Shown one piece after another: positions 33,135-42,463 of a DNA stretch of 64,000 bases. Location: contig NZ_FOZX01000009.1 of the NCBI RefSeq assembly GCF_900116135.1, forward strand, positions 233,931 through 297,930. Reading direction: 5' to 3'. This DNA comes from Saccharopolyspora flava. Lineage in GTDB: Bacteria > Actinomycetota > Actinomycetes > Mycobacteriales > Pseudonocardiaceae. Every line of letters begins with the position of its first letter. Within the stretch, counting starts at the first letter, position 1. The notes below the pieces were generated by a model, which saw only the letters and a program-made list of their open reading frames with translations, ran no database searches and was not told where the DNA came from. The position numbers and the translations under genes are program-made.

Positions 33135-33913
33135 TTCGGCTCGCCCAGCGGCGTCGTGGTGAACGGGCCGCCGAGCAGTGGGTGGTCGCTGTCCGGGGTG
33201 ACCTCGGCGGCGAAGATCTCGGAGTCGTCCCGGGAGACGTAGCCGAGCTCGGCGGCCTCGGTCAGCGGGACCGGGCGCCGGGTGTTGTCCGAGACGCCCC
33301 ACAGCACCCGGTAGCCCGGTGACGGGTGGTTCAAGCAGGCCTCGAAGAGCCGCGCCGCGTCGTCGGGGGAGAGCCACAGGCCGAGTCCGCGCTCGTCGTG
33401 CACCTTCTCGAAGCACGAGCCGATGCGGACGCAGAGCACGTCCATGCCGAACCGCGAGTGGTAGAGGCTGCCCAGCGCCTCCATCGCGGCCTTGCTCACG
33501 CCGTAGTAGGTGTCCGGGCGCGGCGAGGAGTCGGCGGCCGGGGCTTCGGCGGCCGGCCGGAAGCCCACGACGTGGTTGCTGGACGCGAGGATCACCCGCG
33601 GCACCCCGGCCAGGCGGGCGGCCTCCAGGACGGTGCGGGTGCCGTCGATGTTGACCGACAGCGTCTCGGCCCAGCCGGTCTCGCGGCTGTGCCCGCCCAG
33701 GTGCAGCACCGCGTCGACGTCCCGGCAGGCCCGCAGCATCGCGTCGGGATCGGTGACGCTGCCTTCGACGACCTCGACGTCCTCGTCCGGCGCGGCCGGT
33801 TCGGGCGGCACGACGTCGAGCAGCCGCAGGGTCCGGCCCGCGCGGCGCAGTCGGGGCCGCATCAGGGTGCCGATGCCGCCCGCGGCCCCGGTGATCAGGA
33901 TGCGTTCCGGCAC
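33131..33913 (-). CDS. NAD-dependent epimerase/dehydratase family, uronate dehydrogenase-like
   Basis: 260 residues, extended SDR: ILITGAAGGIGTLMRPRL, the VLHLGGHS strand, catalytic YYGVSK and a short C-terminus without a separate substrate lobe. The GAAGGIGTLMR start and HLGG segment match bacterial uronate dehydrogenases, which oxidise glucuronate or galacturonate to the aldarolactone. GGAAAGGA precedes GTG 33913. It is divergent from a sodium:solute symporter, which supports a sugar-acid role. Confidence 0.78.
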   Translation of the reverse strand: MPERILITGAAGGIGTLMRPRLRRAGRTLRLLDVVPPEPAAPDEDVEVVEGSVTDPDAMLRACRDVDAVLHLGGHSRETGWAETLSVNIDGTRTVLEAARLAGVPRVILASSNHVVGFRPAAEAPAADSSPRPDTYYGVSKAAMEALGSLYHSRFGMDVLCVRIGSCFEKVHDERGLGLWLSPDDAARLFEACLNHPSPGYRVLWGVSDNTRRPVPLTEAAELGYVSRDDSEIFAAEVTPDSDHPLLGGPFTTTPLGEPN

Positions 33914-34174
33914 GGTGTTTTCCTTTCCCGTCAAGGCATTCCGGGCTGGTTGACACGTGATCGACGTCATAATAGCGTCCGGCTCCGGAACTTTGCGCAA
34001 CAAATTGTTCAAGGCCGCGCGGCATTCCCCGCGGTCCGTCCGGCCCGATCGGCGAGCGCTTCGCCGAGGCCGGGCGACGCACCACGCATCCGGCGCACGC
34101 GCCCGGGTCGACGACGATCCCGCAGCGAGCTCAACAGCAGCGGAGTTAGCCATCGGATGTGAAGGGGTGGGCCG

Positions 34175-35668
34175 GTGCACGCGCTGGACTGGGTCATGGT
34201 CATCGGGTACTTCGGGCTGATGGTCGCCATCGGGTGGTGGTCGCACCGGAGGGTCAAGACCGACAAGGACTTCTTCATCGCGGGCGGCCGGATGCCCTGG
34301 TGGCTGGCCGGGATCTCGCACCACATGTCCGGCTACAGCGCCGTGCTGTTCGTGGCCTACGCCGGGGTCGCCTACAGCCAGGGCGTCACCGTCTACTTCT
34401 GGGGATTCGCCTCCATCGGCATCGGCGTGGCCATCGGCGCGTGGCTGTTCGCCGCGCGCTGGAACCAGCTGCGCGCCAGGTTCGGCGTGGCCTCGCCGCT
34501 GGAGTTCCTGGCCCGCCGCTTCAACATCCCCACCCAGCAGGCAATGGCCTGGAGCGGCGCGTCGCTGAAGGTCTTCGACGTGGCCTCCAAGTGGTTCGCG
34601 GTGTCGATCCTGCTGGAGTCCTTCGCGGGGGTGCCGATCCTGGTGGGCATCCTGGTCACCGGCGGCGTGACGCTGCTGTACTGCATGGCGGGCGGGCTGT
34701 GGGCCGACGCGCTCACCGACTTCGGGCAGTTCGTGATCCAGGGGCTGGCCGGGATCGTGATGATCTGGGCGGTGCTGTCCTCGCTCGGCGGCATCTCCGG
34801 CCTGTGGACGATGTGGGACCGGTTGCCCGCCGGGCACCTCTCGCCGGTCACCGAGGACTACACGACCGTCTTCCTGCTGGTCTACGTGCTGGTCAAGACC
34901 CTGGAGTACAACGGCGGCATGTGGAACCTGGCGCAGCGCTACATGGCCTCGCCGGACAACCACGCCGCGCGCCGGGGCGCGCTGCTGTCCTCGGCGCTGT
35001 ACCTGATCTGGCCGCTGGTGCTGATGTTCCCGATGTTCGCCGCCCCGCTGTTCGTGCCGGGCCTGGAGGACCCGACGACCTCCTACGCGGCGATGACCGA
35101 GAAGCTGCTGCCCGCGGGCATGGTGGGGCTGGTGCTGGCGGGCATGTTCTCGCACACGATGGCCATGGTCGCCTCCGACGCCAACGCCATCTCGGCGGTG
35201 ATCACCCGCGACATGCTGCCGGTGCTGTGGCGCAAGGCCCGCGAGTTCGGCGAGGTGCAGCGGCTGCGCGCCGGCCGGATCGCGACGTTCTCGTTCATCG
35301 CGCTGAGCATGCTGGTGGCCACCCAGGCGGAGAGCCTCGGCGGGGTGCTGTCGATCGTGGTCTCGTGGGTCGCCGCGCTGATGGGGCCGATCTCGGTGCC
35401 GCTGCTGCTGGGCATGCTGCCGTGGTTCCGGCGCTGCGGTTCGCGGGCCGCGCTGGTGTCGTGGGCGGGCGGCCTGCTCACCTACGCGGTGCTCTACTAC
35501 GGCGTCGACGCCAACGAGACCGCGACCGTGGCCACGCCGATCATGGTGTCGCTGGTGCTGTTCGTGGGCCTGGGGCTGGTGGCCTCGGAGCGCACCCCGG
35601 AGATCGACGACATGCTCGACGAGCTGGACCGCTCCTCGAAGCGGACCAGCCCGACGGTGGCCGGATGA
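34175..35668 (+). CDS. Sodium:solute symporter (SSS family)
   Basis: 497 residues with about 13 membrane helices. SSS hallmarks are DKDFFIAGGRMPWWLAGISHHMSGYSA near the N-terminus and GGLWADALTDFGQF in the middle. GTG 34175 follows GAAGGGG. It overlaps the next gene by 4 nt and is divergent from the uronate dehydrogenase-like gene, so the cargo is probably a sugar or sugar acid; SSS members also carry amino acids and carboxylates. Confidence 0.85.
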   Translation: MHALDWVMVIGYFGLMVAIGWWSHRRVKTDKDFFIAGGRMPWWLAGISHHMSGYSAVLFVAYAGVAYSQGVTVYFWGFASIGIGVAIGAWLFAARWNQLRARFGVASPLEFLARRFNIPTQQAMAWSGASLKVFDVASKWFAVSILLESFAGVPILVGILVTGGVTLLYCMAGGLWADALTDFGQFVIQGLAGIVMIWAVLSSLGGISGLWTMWDRLPAGHLSPVTEDYTTVFLLVYVLVKTLEYNGGMWNLAQRYMASPDNHAARRGALLSSALYLIWPLVLMFPMFAAPLFVPGLEDPTTSYAAMTEKLLPAGMVGLVLAGMFSHTMAMVASDANAISAVITRDMLPVLWRKAREFGEVQRLRAGRIATFSFIALSMLVATQAESLGGVLSIVVSWVAALMGPISVPLLLGMLPWFRRCGSRAALVSWAGGLLTYAVLYYGVDANETATVATPIMVSLVLFVGLGLVASERTPEIDDMLDELDRSSKRTSPTVAG

Positions 35669-36795
35669 GCGTCACCGGCTACGCCTACCCGTGGGACGTC
35701 CGCGCCGGTTTCACCGACCGGGTCGCGGCGGCCGGGGTGGACGAGGTCGCGGTGGCGGTGGCCTACCACAGCGCCCGCGCGGCCACGCCCTTCGACGAGA
35801 CCCGCAGCGCGGTGCTCGCCCGCCACGCCGCGCTCTACCGGCCGGTGGGCACCGGCTGGGGCAGGCTGCGCCCGGCCGAGCCGGACTGGGTGGGCCCGGA
35901 CGCCGCGGGGGAGGCGATCGCCGCGCTGTCGGCCGCGGGTGTTCCGGCGGCGGCGTGGCTGGTGCTGACCCACAACTCCCTGCTGGGCGGGCGCTTCCCG
36001 GACGTGGCGGTGCGCAACTGCTTCGGCGAGGTCTACCCGTGGGCGCTGTGCCCGGCCCGCGCGGAGGTCCGCGACTACGCCGCCCGGCTCACCGCGCACG
36101 CCCTCGACGGTCTCGACGTGCGCTCGGTGGTGCTGGAGGCGTGCGGCCAGCTCGGCGCGGTGCACCAGCACCAGCACGAGAAGACCGACGCGGTGTGGTC
36201 CCCGGCGGCGGCCCGGCTGCTGTCGGTGTGCTGCTGCCCGGCCTGCGCGGACGGCTGGACCGGGCTCGACCCGGAGGCGGTCCGGGAGCTGCTGCGCGCG
36301 GAGGTCCGCCGGATCGTGGTCACCGGCGACCTGATCGGCACCGCCGACGACCTGCCCGCGGACCTGCGCGCCGCGCTGCTGGCGGGACGCCGGGAGTCCA
36401 CCGACCGGCTGCGCCGCGCGGTGCTGGCGGAGGTGGGCACCGGACGCCGGGTGCTGCTGCACGGCAGCGCCGACGAGTGGGCGACCGGCGCGCTCCCCGG
36501 CCTGACGCCGAGCGCGGCGGCCGAGGTCGACGGCGTGGTGGTGCCGTGCTGGAACCCCACCGGCCCGCAGGAGGTCAGCGCCGCCGCGGCGGCCGGGGTC
36601 GAGCGGATCGGCGCCTACGTGACCGCCGTCGGACCCCGCGAGACCGATCTGGCCGAGCACGCGCGGCGGGTGACCGAGGCCGGAGCGAGCGAGCTGCACC
36701 TGTACCACCTCGGGCTCGCGGGCCCGGCTCGGTCGCCCTCGTTGCGCGCGGCCGCCGAGACCCACCGGCGCGCGTCCGGCGCCATTCCGGGGTGA
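35665..36795 (+). CDS. Unrecognised cytoplasmic protein coupled to the symporter
   Basis: 376 residues, ATG 35665 overlapping the symporter stop (ATGA). No signal peptide or membrane helix. Visible features are alternating hydrophobic strands and helices suggestive of a TIM barrel (AAWLVLTHNSLLGG, SVVLEACGQLG, RVLLHGSADEW), a His-rich turn HQHQHEK and a cysteine cluster CCCPAC that could bind a metal. An acid-rich active site would fit a glycosidase or isomerase acting on the imported sugar, but I do not recognise the family. Confidence 0.7.
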   Translation: MSVTGYAYPWDVRAGFTDRVAAAGVDEVAVAVAYHSARAATPFDETRSAVLARHAALYRPVGTGWGRLRPAEPDWVGPDAAGEAIAALSAAGVPAAAWLVLTHNSLLGGRFPDVAVRNCFGEVYPWALCPARAEVRDYAARLTAHALDGLDVRSVVLEACGQLGAVHQHQHEKTDAVWSPAAARLLSVCCCPACADGWTGLDPEAVRELLRAEVRRIVVTGDLIGTADDLPADLRAALLAGRRESTDRLRRAVLAEVGTGRRVLLHGSADEWATGALPGLTPSAAAEVDGVVVPCWNPTGPQEVSAAAAAGVERIGAYVTAVGPRETDLAEHARRVTEAGASELHLYHLGLAGPARSPSLRAAAETHRRASGAIPG

Positions 36796-37104
36796 TGCGG
36801 AGGAAATGCGGGGCCGAATGCGGACAACTGCGCGGAAATGCGGCCATTCGAGTGATCTCGGCGACCCGGCCCGTTTCGCGAACCCGGTCCTGCCCTCGCT
36901 CTTTCACACGTTCCACCGGGTCGTGACGGTTCAGTGGGAAAAATCCCGGAGGAACTGCGGACCGCTCGGCTGTGGTGGGGAATACCCGCCAGCATCCACT
37001 ATTGAGTGAAGATCATCCGATAGGGTCTCGAACGTATCGAGGGCACCCACAGTCGGGTCGCCGGGTGTGCCCCGGCTCGGGCGAAGACCACCGATGGAAA
37101 GAAC
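36796..37104. other. Intergenic region before conservon 2 with short repeats
   Basis: About 310 bp. Its first 50 bp contain four copies of ATGCGG (36795-36842) in the same direction. A TAGGGT hexamer at 37021 could be a -10 for the conservon, but no matching -35 is clear. No gene or RNA seen. Confidence 0.4.
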
Positions 37105-39573
37105 GTGGAAGTGACGACCCAAGACGACTCCTTCTCCCCGCCGGGCCCCGCGAGCTCCCCGCCAGGCCGCGAGAGTCGGCGCAGCGGCGGTGGTTCCTCG
37201 ATCCGGTCGCGACTGACCTGGGCGGTCTTCGTCCCGTGGATCGTCGTGGCCGTGCTGTGGTCGGTGGGATGCTCGCTGTTCGCCTTCGACGCGTTCTTCG
37301 CCCGCCAGATCGCCTCCGGCGTGCAGCAGATGTCGCTGCCCGCCGTCAACGCCCTCGACCAGGTGCAGCGCGAACGCCTCCGCAGCCTGGAGGTCATCAG
37401 CCAGCCCGGCGCGGCCACCGACGACCTGCGCGGCCAGCAGCGCGCCACCGACAGCGCGCTCAAGGAGCTCAACGAGAAGGCCGTCCCGGTCCTGGAATCG
37501 GCCCCGGCCGACGTGATCGAGCCGATGAACGAGCTCAACGGCTACTTCAAGCGGCTGCCCGACCTGCGCCAGCGCATCGCCGCCCGGCAGGCCACGGTCG
37601 ACGAGCTCAACGCCTTCTACAACGACATGTTCGACACCGCGACCAGGCTCTTCGACGTCCAGTCGCGGATCACCCCGGACTCCGAGGCGCGGCAGGGCTC
37701 GCTGGCCGCGGTCGAGCTGTTCCGCGCCTCCGACATGCTCTCCCGCGAGTCGTCGATGGTGGGCACCGTGCTGGCCAGCGGCCAGCTCACCCCCGCCCAG
37801 CACCGCGAGCTCACCGGCTACATCGTCGGTCACCACACAGCCGTCGAGGCGAACCTGACCACGATGCTGCCCGACGTGCGCCGGCGCTACGAGGCGATGA
37901 TCGCCAACCCGGACTGGAAGCAGCTCACCGCCGCCGAGGACGAGCTCGTCGCGCACGGCGCCTTCGGCCCCGGCGAGCGCCCGCAGCTGCGGGTGGAGGA
38001 CTGGCGCCGGATCACCAACGACGTCGGCGCCGAGATGTCGCACCTGGTCCGCACCCAGAGCGAGGAGGTCGCCAACGGCGCGGTCAGCCGCGCGAGCGGC
38101 ACGCTCCTGACGGTGCTCATCGGCAGCCTGGTCGCGCTGGTGGTCTCGGTCGGCTCCTTCTTCTTCGCCCGCCGCGTCTACCGCACGGTCGTCGACGACG
38201 CCCTGCTCACCCGGCTGCAGGGGCTGCGCACCGAGTCGCTGGCGATGGCCGAGCGGCTGCCCGACGTGGTCCGCAGGCTCCGCGAGGGCGAGGCGGTCGA
38301 CGTCGACGCGGAGATGGTCGGCCTGGGCCAGTACGGCACCGACGAGGTCGGCGAGGTCGCCCACGCCATCCAGCTGTTCCAGCAGGAGGCCGTGCAGGCC
38401 GCCGTCGGCGAGACCCGCGCCCGCCAGGGAGCCCGCGTGGTCTTCGTCGGCATGGCGCACCGCATCCAGCGGCTGCTGCGCGGCATGCACACCACGATCG
38501 ACCAGCTGGAGCGCAACGAGGAGAGCTCCCAGCAGCTGTCGAGGCTGTTCGACCTGGACAACGCCACCACCCGGGCCCGCCGCACGGTGGAGAACCTGCT
38601 GGTCCTCGGCGACCAGCAGCCGGGCCGCCGGTGGAGCCGCCCGGTCGCGCTGATGGACGTGCTGCGCTCGGCGATCTCCGAGATCGACCAGTACTCGCGG
38701 GTGGTCATCGGCCACGTGCCGGACGTGATGATCCACGGCGCCGCCGTGGGCGACTCGATCCACCTGCTCTCCGAGCTCATCGACAACGCCACCGCGTTCT
38801 CCCCGCCGAACACCCAGGTGCACGTCGGGGCGACCGAGGTCGCCCGCGGCATCGCCATCGACATCGCCGACCAGGGACTGGGCATGGACCCGGAGCTGCG
38901 CGGCCGCGCGAACGAGATGATGCACGAGCCGCCGGAGTTCGACCGGCTCGTGCTGGAGAACAACAAGGCCGAGCAGCTGGGCCTGTTCACCGCGGCCCGG
39001 CTGGCCGCCCGCCGCGAGGTCTCGGTGGAGTTCGGCGTCTCCGGCTACGGCGGCACCCGCGCCACGGTGCTGCTGCCCAACCGGATCCTGGAGACCGGGC
39101 CCGGCAGCGGCGAGGACGACACCGTGCAGGTGCCGGTCAGCGCCGTGCAGCGGCGCCAGGAGATCGCCGGGAACCTCGAGGAGCGCGAGCGGCAGCGGCG
39201 CGCGATCAACGACGAGCGGGCCGAACCGGCGCTGGTGCCGCGGCCGCGGGAACTCGGCTGGGACGGGACGATGAGCGAGCAGGCGACCTCACCCGGCTAC
39301 GAGTGGCCGGACACCGAAGCACCCGCGCCGGACGCCGCACCCGGCGCGAAAACCGAAGGCGGGAACGGGAAGCGCCCGGCCCTGCCCAAGCGGGTGCCGC
39401 AGACGCACCTGGCCGACGGGCTCAAGGACGACCCCGACGCCGAGGAGGACCAGGTGATCGCCTCGCCGAGCAAGCTGGCGGGATTCCGCCGCGCGTTCCG
39501 GGGCGGCTTCGGCGAAACCGGCGGCGAGGGAACCAGATCCTCCGGGGACGAGCCCGGCGGAAGCGGCTCGTGA
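37105..39573 (+). CDS. cvnA: Conservon 2 sensor histidine kinase (CvnA)
   Basis: 822 residues with the same plan as the first conservon kinase but a longer tail: membrane helices at about 36-58 and 334-356, an extracytoplasmic nitrate/sulfonate-sensor-type helical domain, then an HATPase_c domain with LLSELIDNATAFSPP and DIADQGLGMDPE. The last 150 residues are Pro/Glu/Gly-rich and probably disordered. GTG 37105 follows TGGAAAG; GTG 37111 is possible. It differs enough from CvnA at 24964 to exclude recent duplication. Confidence 0.88.
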   Translation: MEVTTQDDSFSPPGPASSPPGRESRRSGGGSSIRSRLTWAVFVPWIVVAVLWSVGCSLFAFDAFFARQIASGVQQMSLPAVNALDQVQRERLRSLEVISQPGAATDDLRGQQRATDSALKELNEKAVPVLESAPADVIEPMNELNGYFKRLPDLRQRIAARQATVDELNAFYNDMFDTATRLFDVQSRITPDSEARQGSLAAVELFRASDMLSRESSMVGTVLASGQLTPAQHRELTGYIVGHHTAVEANLTTMLPDVRRRYEAMIANPDWKQLTAAEDELVAHGAFGPGERPQLRVEDWRRITNDVGAEMSHLVRTQSEEVANGAVSRASGTLLTVLIGSLVALVVSVGSFFFARRVYRTVVDDALLTRLQGLRTESLAMAERLPDVVRRLREGEAVDVDAEMVGLGQYGTDEVGEVAHAIQLFQQEAVQAAVGETRARQGARVVFVGMAHRIQRLLRGMHTTIDQLERNEESSQQLSRLFDLDNATTRARRTVENLLVLGDQQPGRRWSRPVALMDVLRSAISEIDQYSRVVIGHVPDVMIHGAAVGDSIHLLSELIDNATAFSPPNTQVHVGATEVARGIAIDIADQGLGMDPELRGRANEMMHEPPEFDRLVLENNKAEQLGLFTAARLAARREVSVEFGVSGYGGTRATVLLPNRILETGPGSGEDDTVQVPVSAVQRRQEIAGNLEERERQRRAINDERAEPALVPRPRELGWDGTMSEQATSPGYEWPDTEAPAPDAAPGAKTEGGNGKRPALPKRVPQTHLADGLKDDPDAEEDQVIASPSKLAGFRRAFRGGFGETGGEGTRSSGDEPGGSGS

Positions 39574-39610
39574 GCAGACCCGACGACAAGCAAGTGCAGG
39601 TGAGGTGGGC

Positions 39611-40027
39611 ATGACCGAGACGGCTTCGAAACTGAGTTGGCTGCTGGACGATTTCGTGCAGGGCGTGCACGGCGCCGACCACGCGGTGGTGCTGTCCAAC
39701 GACGGCCTGGTCATCGCCAAGTCCGCGGGACTGGACCGGGACGCCGGTGACAAGCTCGCCGCGGCGGCGTCCAGCATGCGCAGCATCGGCAAGGGCGTGA
39801 GCAAGGACTTCGGCCGCGGCCAGGTCGCGCAGACGCACGTCGAGATGGAGCACGGGTTCCTGTTCGTCTCGGCGGCCGGCAGCGGCGCGTGCCTGGCCGT
39901 GCTGTCGGCGGCGGACACCGACATCGAGCTGGTGGCCTACGAGATGGGACGCCTGATCACCCGGGTCGGGTCGTTCCTGTCGGCGGCACCGCGAGAGCTG
40001 CACGGGTTGGCGGCGGAGAGGACCTGA
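39611..40027 (+). CDS. cvnB: Conservon 2 roadblock/LC7 protein (CvnB)
   Basis: 138 residues starting ASKLSWLLDDFVQGVHGADHAVVLSNDGLVIAKS, a textbook roadblock/LC7 opening. AGGTGAGG precedes ATG 39611. It is 37 nt after cvnA and 2 nt before cvnC. It likely acts as a regulator of the CvnD GTPase. Confidence 0.88.
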   Translation: MTETASKLSWLLDDFVQGVHGADHAVVLSNDGLVIAKSAGLDRDAGDKLAAAASSMRSIGKGVSKDFGRGQVAQTHVEMEHGFLFVSAAGSGACLAVLSAADTDIELVAYEMGRLITRVGSFLSAAPRELHGLAAERT

Positions 40028-40029
40028 CA

Positions 40030-40392
40030 GTGGACGAGGCGTGGTACGACGATGAAGCCGGACCGATGGTCCGGCCCTACACGATCACGCGCGGCCGGAC
40101 ACCCGGACAGCACAAGCAGCGGCTCGACACCGCGACCCAGGTCGTCACCGTCGAGCCGCGGCCGGAAACACCGAGGCTGGAGCTCACGCCCGAGCACCGC
40201 GCGATCCTGGAGGCGTGCCACCGCCCCGTCTCGCTCGCGGAGCTCGCCGTCGCGCTGGAGCAGCCGATGGGCGTGGTTCGCGTCCTGTGCGGTGACCTGC
40301 TCGATCACGGTGCGGTCTTCGTGCGCACGCCTCGGAGCGAAGTCAGCAGAGAGATCTTGGAGCAGGTGTACCGTGGGCTTTGCAGACTCTAG
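40030..40392 (+). CDS. cvnC: Conservon 2 DUF742 protein (CvnC)
   Basis: 120 residues with MVRPYTITRGRT, the DUF742 signature, and a winged-helix-like C-terminus (VSLAELAVALEQPMGVVRVLCGDLLDHGAV). It starts at GTG 40030 and overlaps cvnD by 20 nt. Confidence 0.86.
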   Translation: MDEAWYDDEAGPMVRPYTITRGRTPGQHKQRLDTATQVVTVEPRPETPRLELTPEHRAILEACHRPVSLAELAVALEQPMGVVRVLCGDLLDHGAVFVRTPRSEVSREILEQVYRGLCRL

Positions 40393-41029
40393 GGTGGCCG
40401 AGGCGCGGACCGGGGCCGATCAGGCCGCCCCGGCGCAGTCCGGCCGGAGCGGCGGGGACGAGGGTGCCAACCCCGCCCCGATACCCGTGAAACTGGTGGT
40501 GGCGGGCGGTTTCGGCGTCGGGAAGACGACGATGGTCGGCGCGGTGAGCGAGATCCCGCCGCTGACCACCGAAGAGGAGATGACGATCGCCAGCGAGGGG
40601 ATCGACGATCTCAGCGGTGTCGAGCGCAAGGAGACCACCACCGTCGCGCTGGACTTCGGGCGCATCACCATCTCCGACGAGGTGGTGCTGTACCTGTTCG
40701 GCGCCCCGGGCCAGAACCGGTTCTGGCCCTTGTGGAACGACCTGGCGCTGGGCGCGGTCGGCGCCGTGGTGCTGGTGGACACCCGCAAGCTGCAGGAGGC
40801 CTTCGCCTCCGTGGACTTCTTCGAGCGCCGCGGCATCCCGTTCGTGGTGGCGGTCAACATCTTCGACGACGGCTACCGGTACGAACCCGAGGAGGTGCGC
40901 GACGCGCTGGTGATCCCGCCCGAGGTGCCGATCGTCATCTGCGACGCCCGGGACCGCGCGCTGTGCAAGAACGCGCTGGTCACCCTCGTCCGGCACGCCA
41001 TCGACCGCACCCCGTCGGAACCGGCGTGA
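40373..41029 (+). CDS. cvnD: Conservon 2 small GTPase (CvnD)
   Basis: 218 residues: a flexible N-terminus (1-38), P-loop GGFGVGKT at 45-52, TTTVALDFGRI, LFGAPGQNRFW and VAVNIFDDG. GTG 40373 overlaps cvnC. A strong hairpin separates it from the convergent tryptophanase gene. Confidence 0.88.
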   Translation: MGFADSRVAEARTGADQAAPAQSGRSGGDEGANPAPIPVKLVVAGGFGVGKTTMVGAVSEIPPLTTEEEMTIASEGIDDLSGVERKETTTVALDFGRITISDEVVLYLFGAPGQNRFWPLWNDLALGAVGAVVLVDTRKLQEAFASVDFFERRGIPFVVAVNIFDDGYRYEPEEVRDALVIPPEVPIVICDARDRALCKNALVTLVRHAIDRTPSEPA

Positions 41030-41030
41030 G

Positions 41031-41068
41031 CGTTGCCCGGGTGCCCGGAAGGGGGCACCCGGGCAACG
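41031..41068. terminator. Bidirectional hairpin between conservon 2 and tnaA
   Basis: A perfect 16-bp stem CGTTGCCCGGGTGCCC / GGGCACCCGGGCAACG with a 6-nt loop fills nearly the whole 43-bp gap between the two convergent genes. Confidence 0.75.
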
Positions 41069-41072
41069 GGTT

Positions 41073-42446
41073 TCAGCTCAGCGGCGCCGTGCGGCAGCGG
41101 AAGTGCCGCAGGATCGGCGGGTTCTCGGTGATCCGGTAGCCGGGCACCGACTCGGGGTTCTTGGCGATCTCGGCCAGGATCTCGCCCACGTACTCCAGGT
41201 GGCTGTGGTCGTAGACCCGCCGCGGCAGCGCCAGCCGCACCAGCTCGAACGGCGCGGGCGAGGTCAGCTCGGCGTTGTCGTCCAGCGTCCCGAGGTACAG
41301 CGATCCCAGCTCGGCGCAGCGGATGCCGCCCTCCCGGTACAGCGCGCAGGCCAGCGCGTGCCCCGGGAACCGCGCCGGGGGCAGGTGCGGCAGCAGCCGG
41401 CCGGCGTTGAGGTACACCCCGTGCAGGCCGGCCGGGCGGACCGTGTCCACACCCGCCTGGTGCGCGCGGTCGGCCAGGTAGGCCGCTTCGTGCTCGCGGT
41501 CGGCGAGGTAGGCGGGCGTGACGACCTCCCGCAGCCCCTGGGCCAGCTGCTCCAGCGTGGAACCGGTGAGACCGCCGTAGGTGCGGAAGCCCTCGGTGGC
41601 GATGATGTCGACCTCGCAGCGGTCGGCGAGCTCGGCGTCGTTGAGACCGATGAACGCGCCTTCCGGCGACAGCCCGTCCTTCTTCAGGCTGGCCACCGCG
41701 CCGTCGGCGAGCTCGAAGGCCTCCCGCGCCACCTCCAGCGGGGTCTTGTCCTGGTAGCCGGGTTCGCGGCGGATGACCAGCCAGGCGTTCTCGGCGAACC
41801 GCGCGGCGTCGAGGATCAGCGGCACGCCGCGCTCGCGCGCCAGCGCGCTGACCTCCTTGAGGTTGGCCATCGACACCGGCTGCCCGCCACCGCCGTTGTT
41901 GGTGATGGTCATCAGGATCTGCCCGACCCGCTCGCCGTCGGGCCCGTCGAGGACCTGGCGGAGCGCGGAGACGTCGATGTCACCCTTGAACGGGTGCTCG
42001 CCGTCGAGGTCGAACAGCTCCGGGCTGGGCAGGTCCCGCGCCTCCGCGCCGAGCCGCTCGACGTTGGCCCGGGTGGTGTCGAAGTGCGTGTTGCTCAGGC
42101 TGATCCGGCCCTCGCCGAGCAGCGCGGAGAACAGCACGCGCTCGGCGGCCCGGCCCTGGTGCACCGGCAGCAGGTGCTCGTAGGGCACGACCTCCCGCAG
42201 CGCCTCGCGGTAGCGGAAGAACGACTCGGCGCCCGCGTAGCGCTCGTCGCCCCGCTGCGCCCAGGCCTGCTGGTCGACCGAGACCGCGCCGGTCCCGGAG
42301 TCCGACAGCAGGTCGATGCTCACCTTGTCGGCGGGCAGGTTGAACGGGTTGTGCCCGGCGCGATCCAGCTCCTCGACGCGCTCCTCCCGCGTGGTGATCG
42401 GGATCGGGCGCACGACGGCGGAGACGTAGGGACGCAAGTGCGGCAT
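41073..42446 (-). CDS. tnaA: Tryptophanase (tryptophan indole-lyase)
   Basis: 457 residues of the beta-eliminating lyase family: IDLLSDSGTGAVS, PVHQGRAAER, the GGQPVSMANL loop and the PLP lysine in ASLKKDG (K256). Two positions separate it from tyrosine phenol-lyase: L380 lies where that enzyme has its phenol-binding Arg, and H448 (PILRHF) matches the tryptophanase His instead of Phe. The reaction is tryptophan to indole, pyruvate and ammonia. GAGGAG precedes ATG 42446, 17 nt after prenyltransferase 2, so the indole is presumably made for prenylation. Tryptophanase is uncommon in actinomycetes. Confidence 0.9.
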   Translation of the reverse strand: MPHLRPYVSAVVRPIPITTREERVEELDRAGHNPFNLPADKVSIDLLSDSGTGAVSVDQQAWAQRGDERYAGAESFFRYREALREVVPYEHLLPVHQGRAAERVLFSALLGEGRISLSNTHFDTTRANVERLGAEARDLPSPELFDLDGEHPFKGDIDVSALRQVLDGPDGERVGQILMTITNNGGGGQPVSMANLKEVSALARERGVPLILDAARFAENAWLVIRREPGYQDKTPLEVAREAFELADGAVASLKKDGLSPEGAFIGLNDAELADRCEVDIIATEGFRTYGGLTGSTLEQLAQGLREVVTPAYLADREHEAAYLADRAHQAGVDTVRPAGLHGVYLNAGRLLPHLPPARFPGHALACALYREGGIRCAELGSLYLGTLDDNAELTSPAPFELVRLALPRRVYDHSHLEYVGEILAEIAKNPESVPGYRITENPPILRHFRCRTAPLS

Positions 42447-42463
42447 GCGGGTTGCTCCTCGGG

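Noticed and set aside
41073..42446. Tyrosine phenol-lyase instead of tryptophanase
   Set aside because: The phenol-binding Arg is replaced by L380 and the Phe by H448, the tryptophanase pattern.
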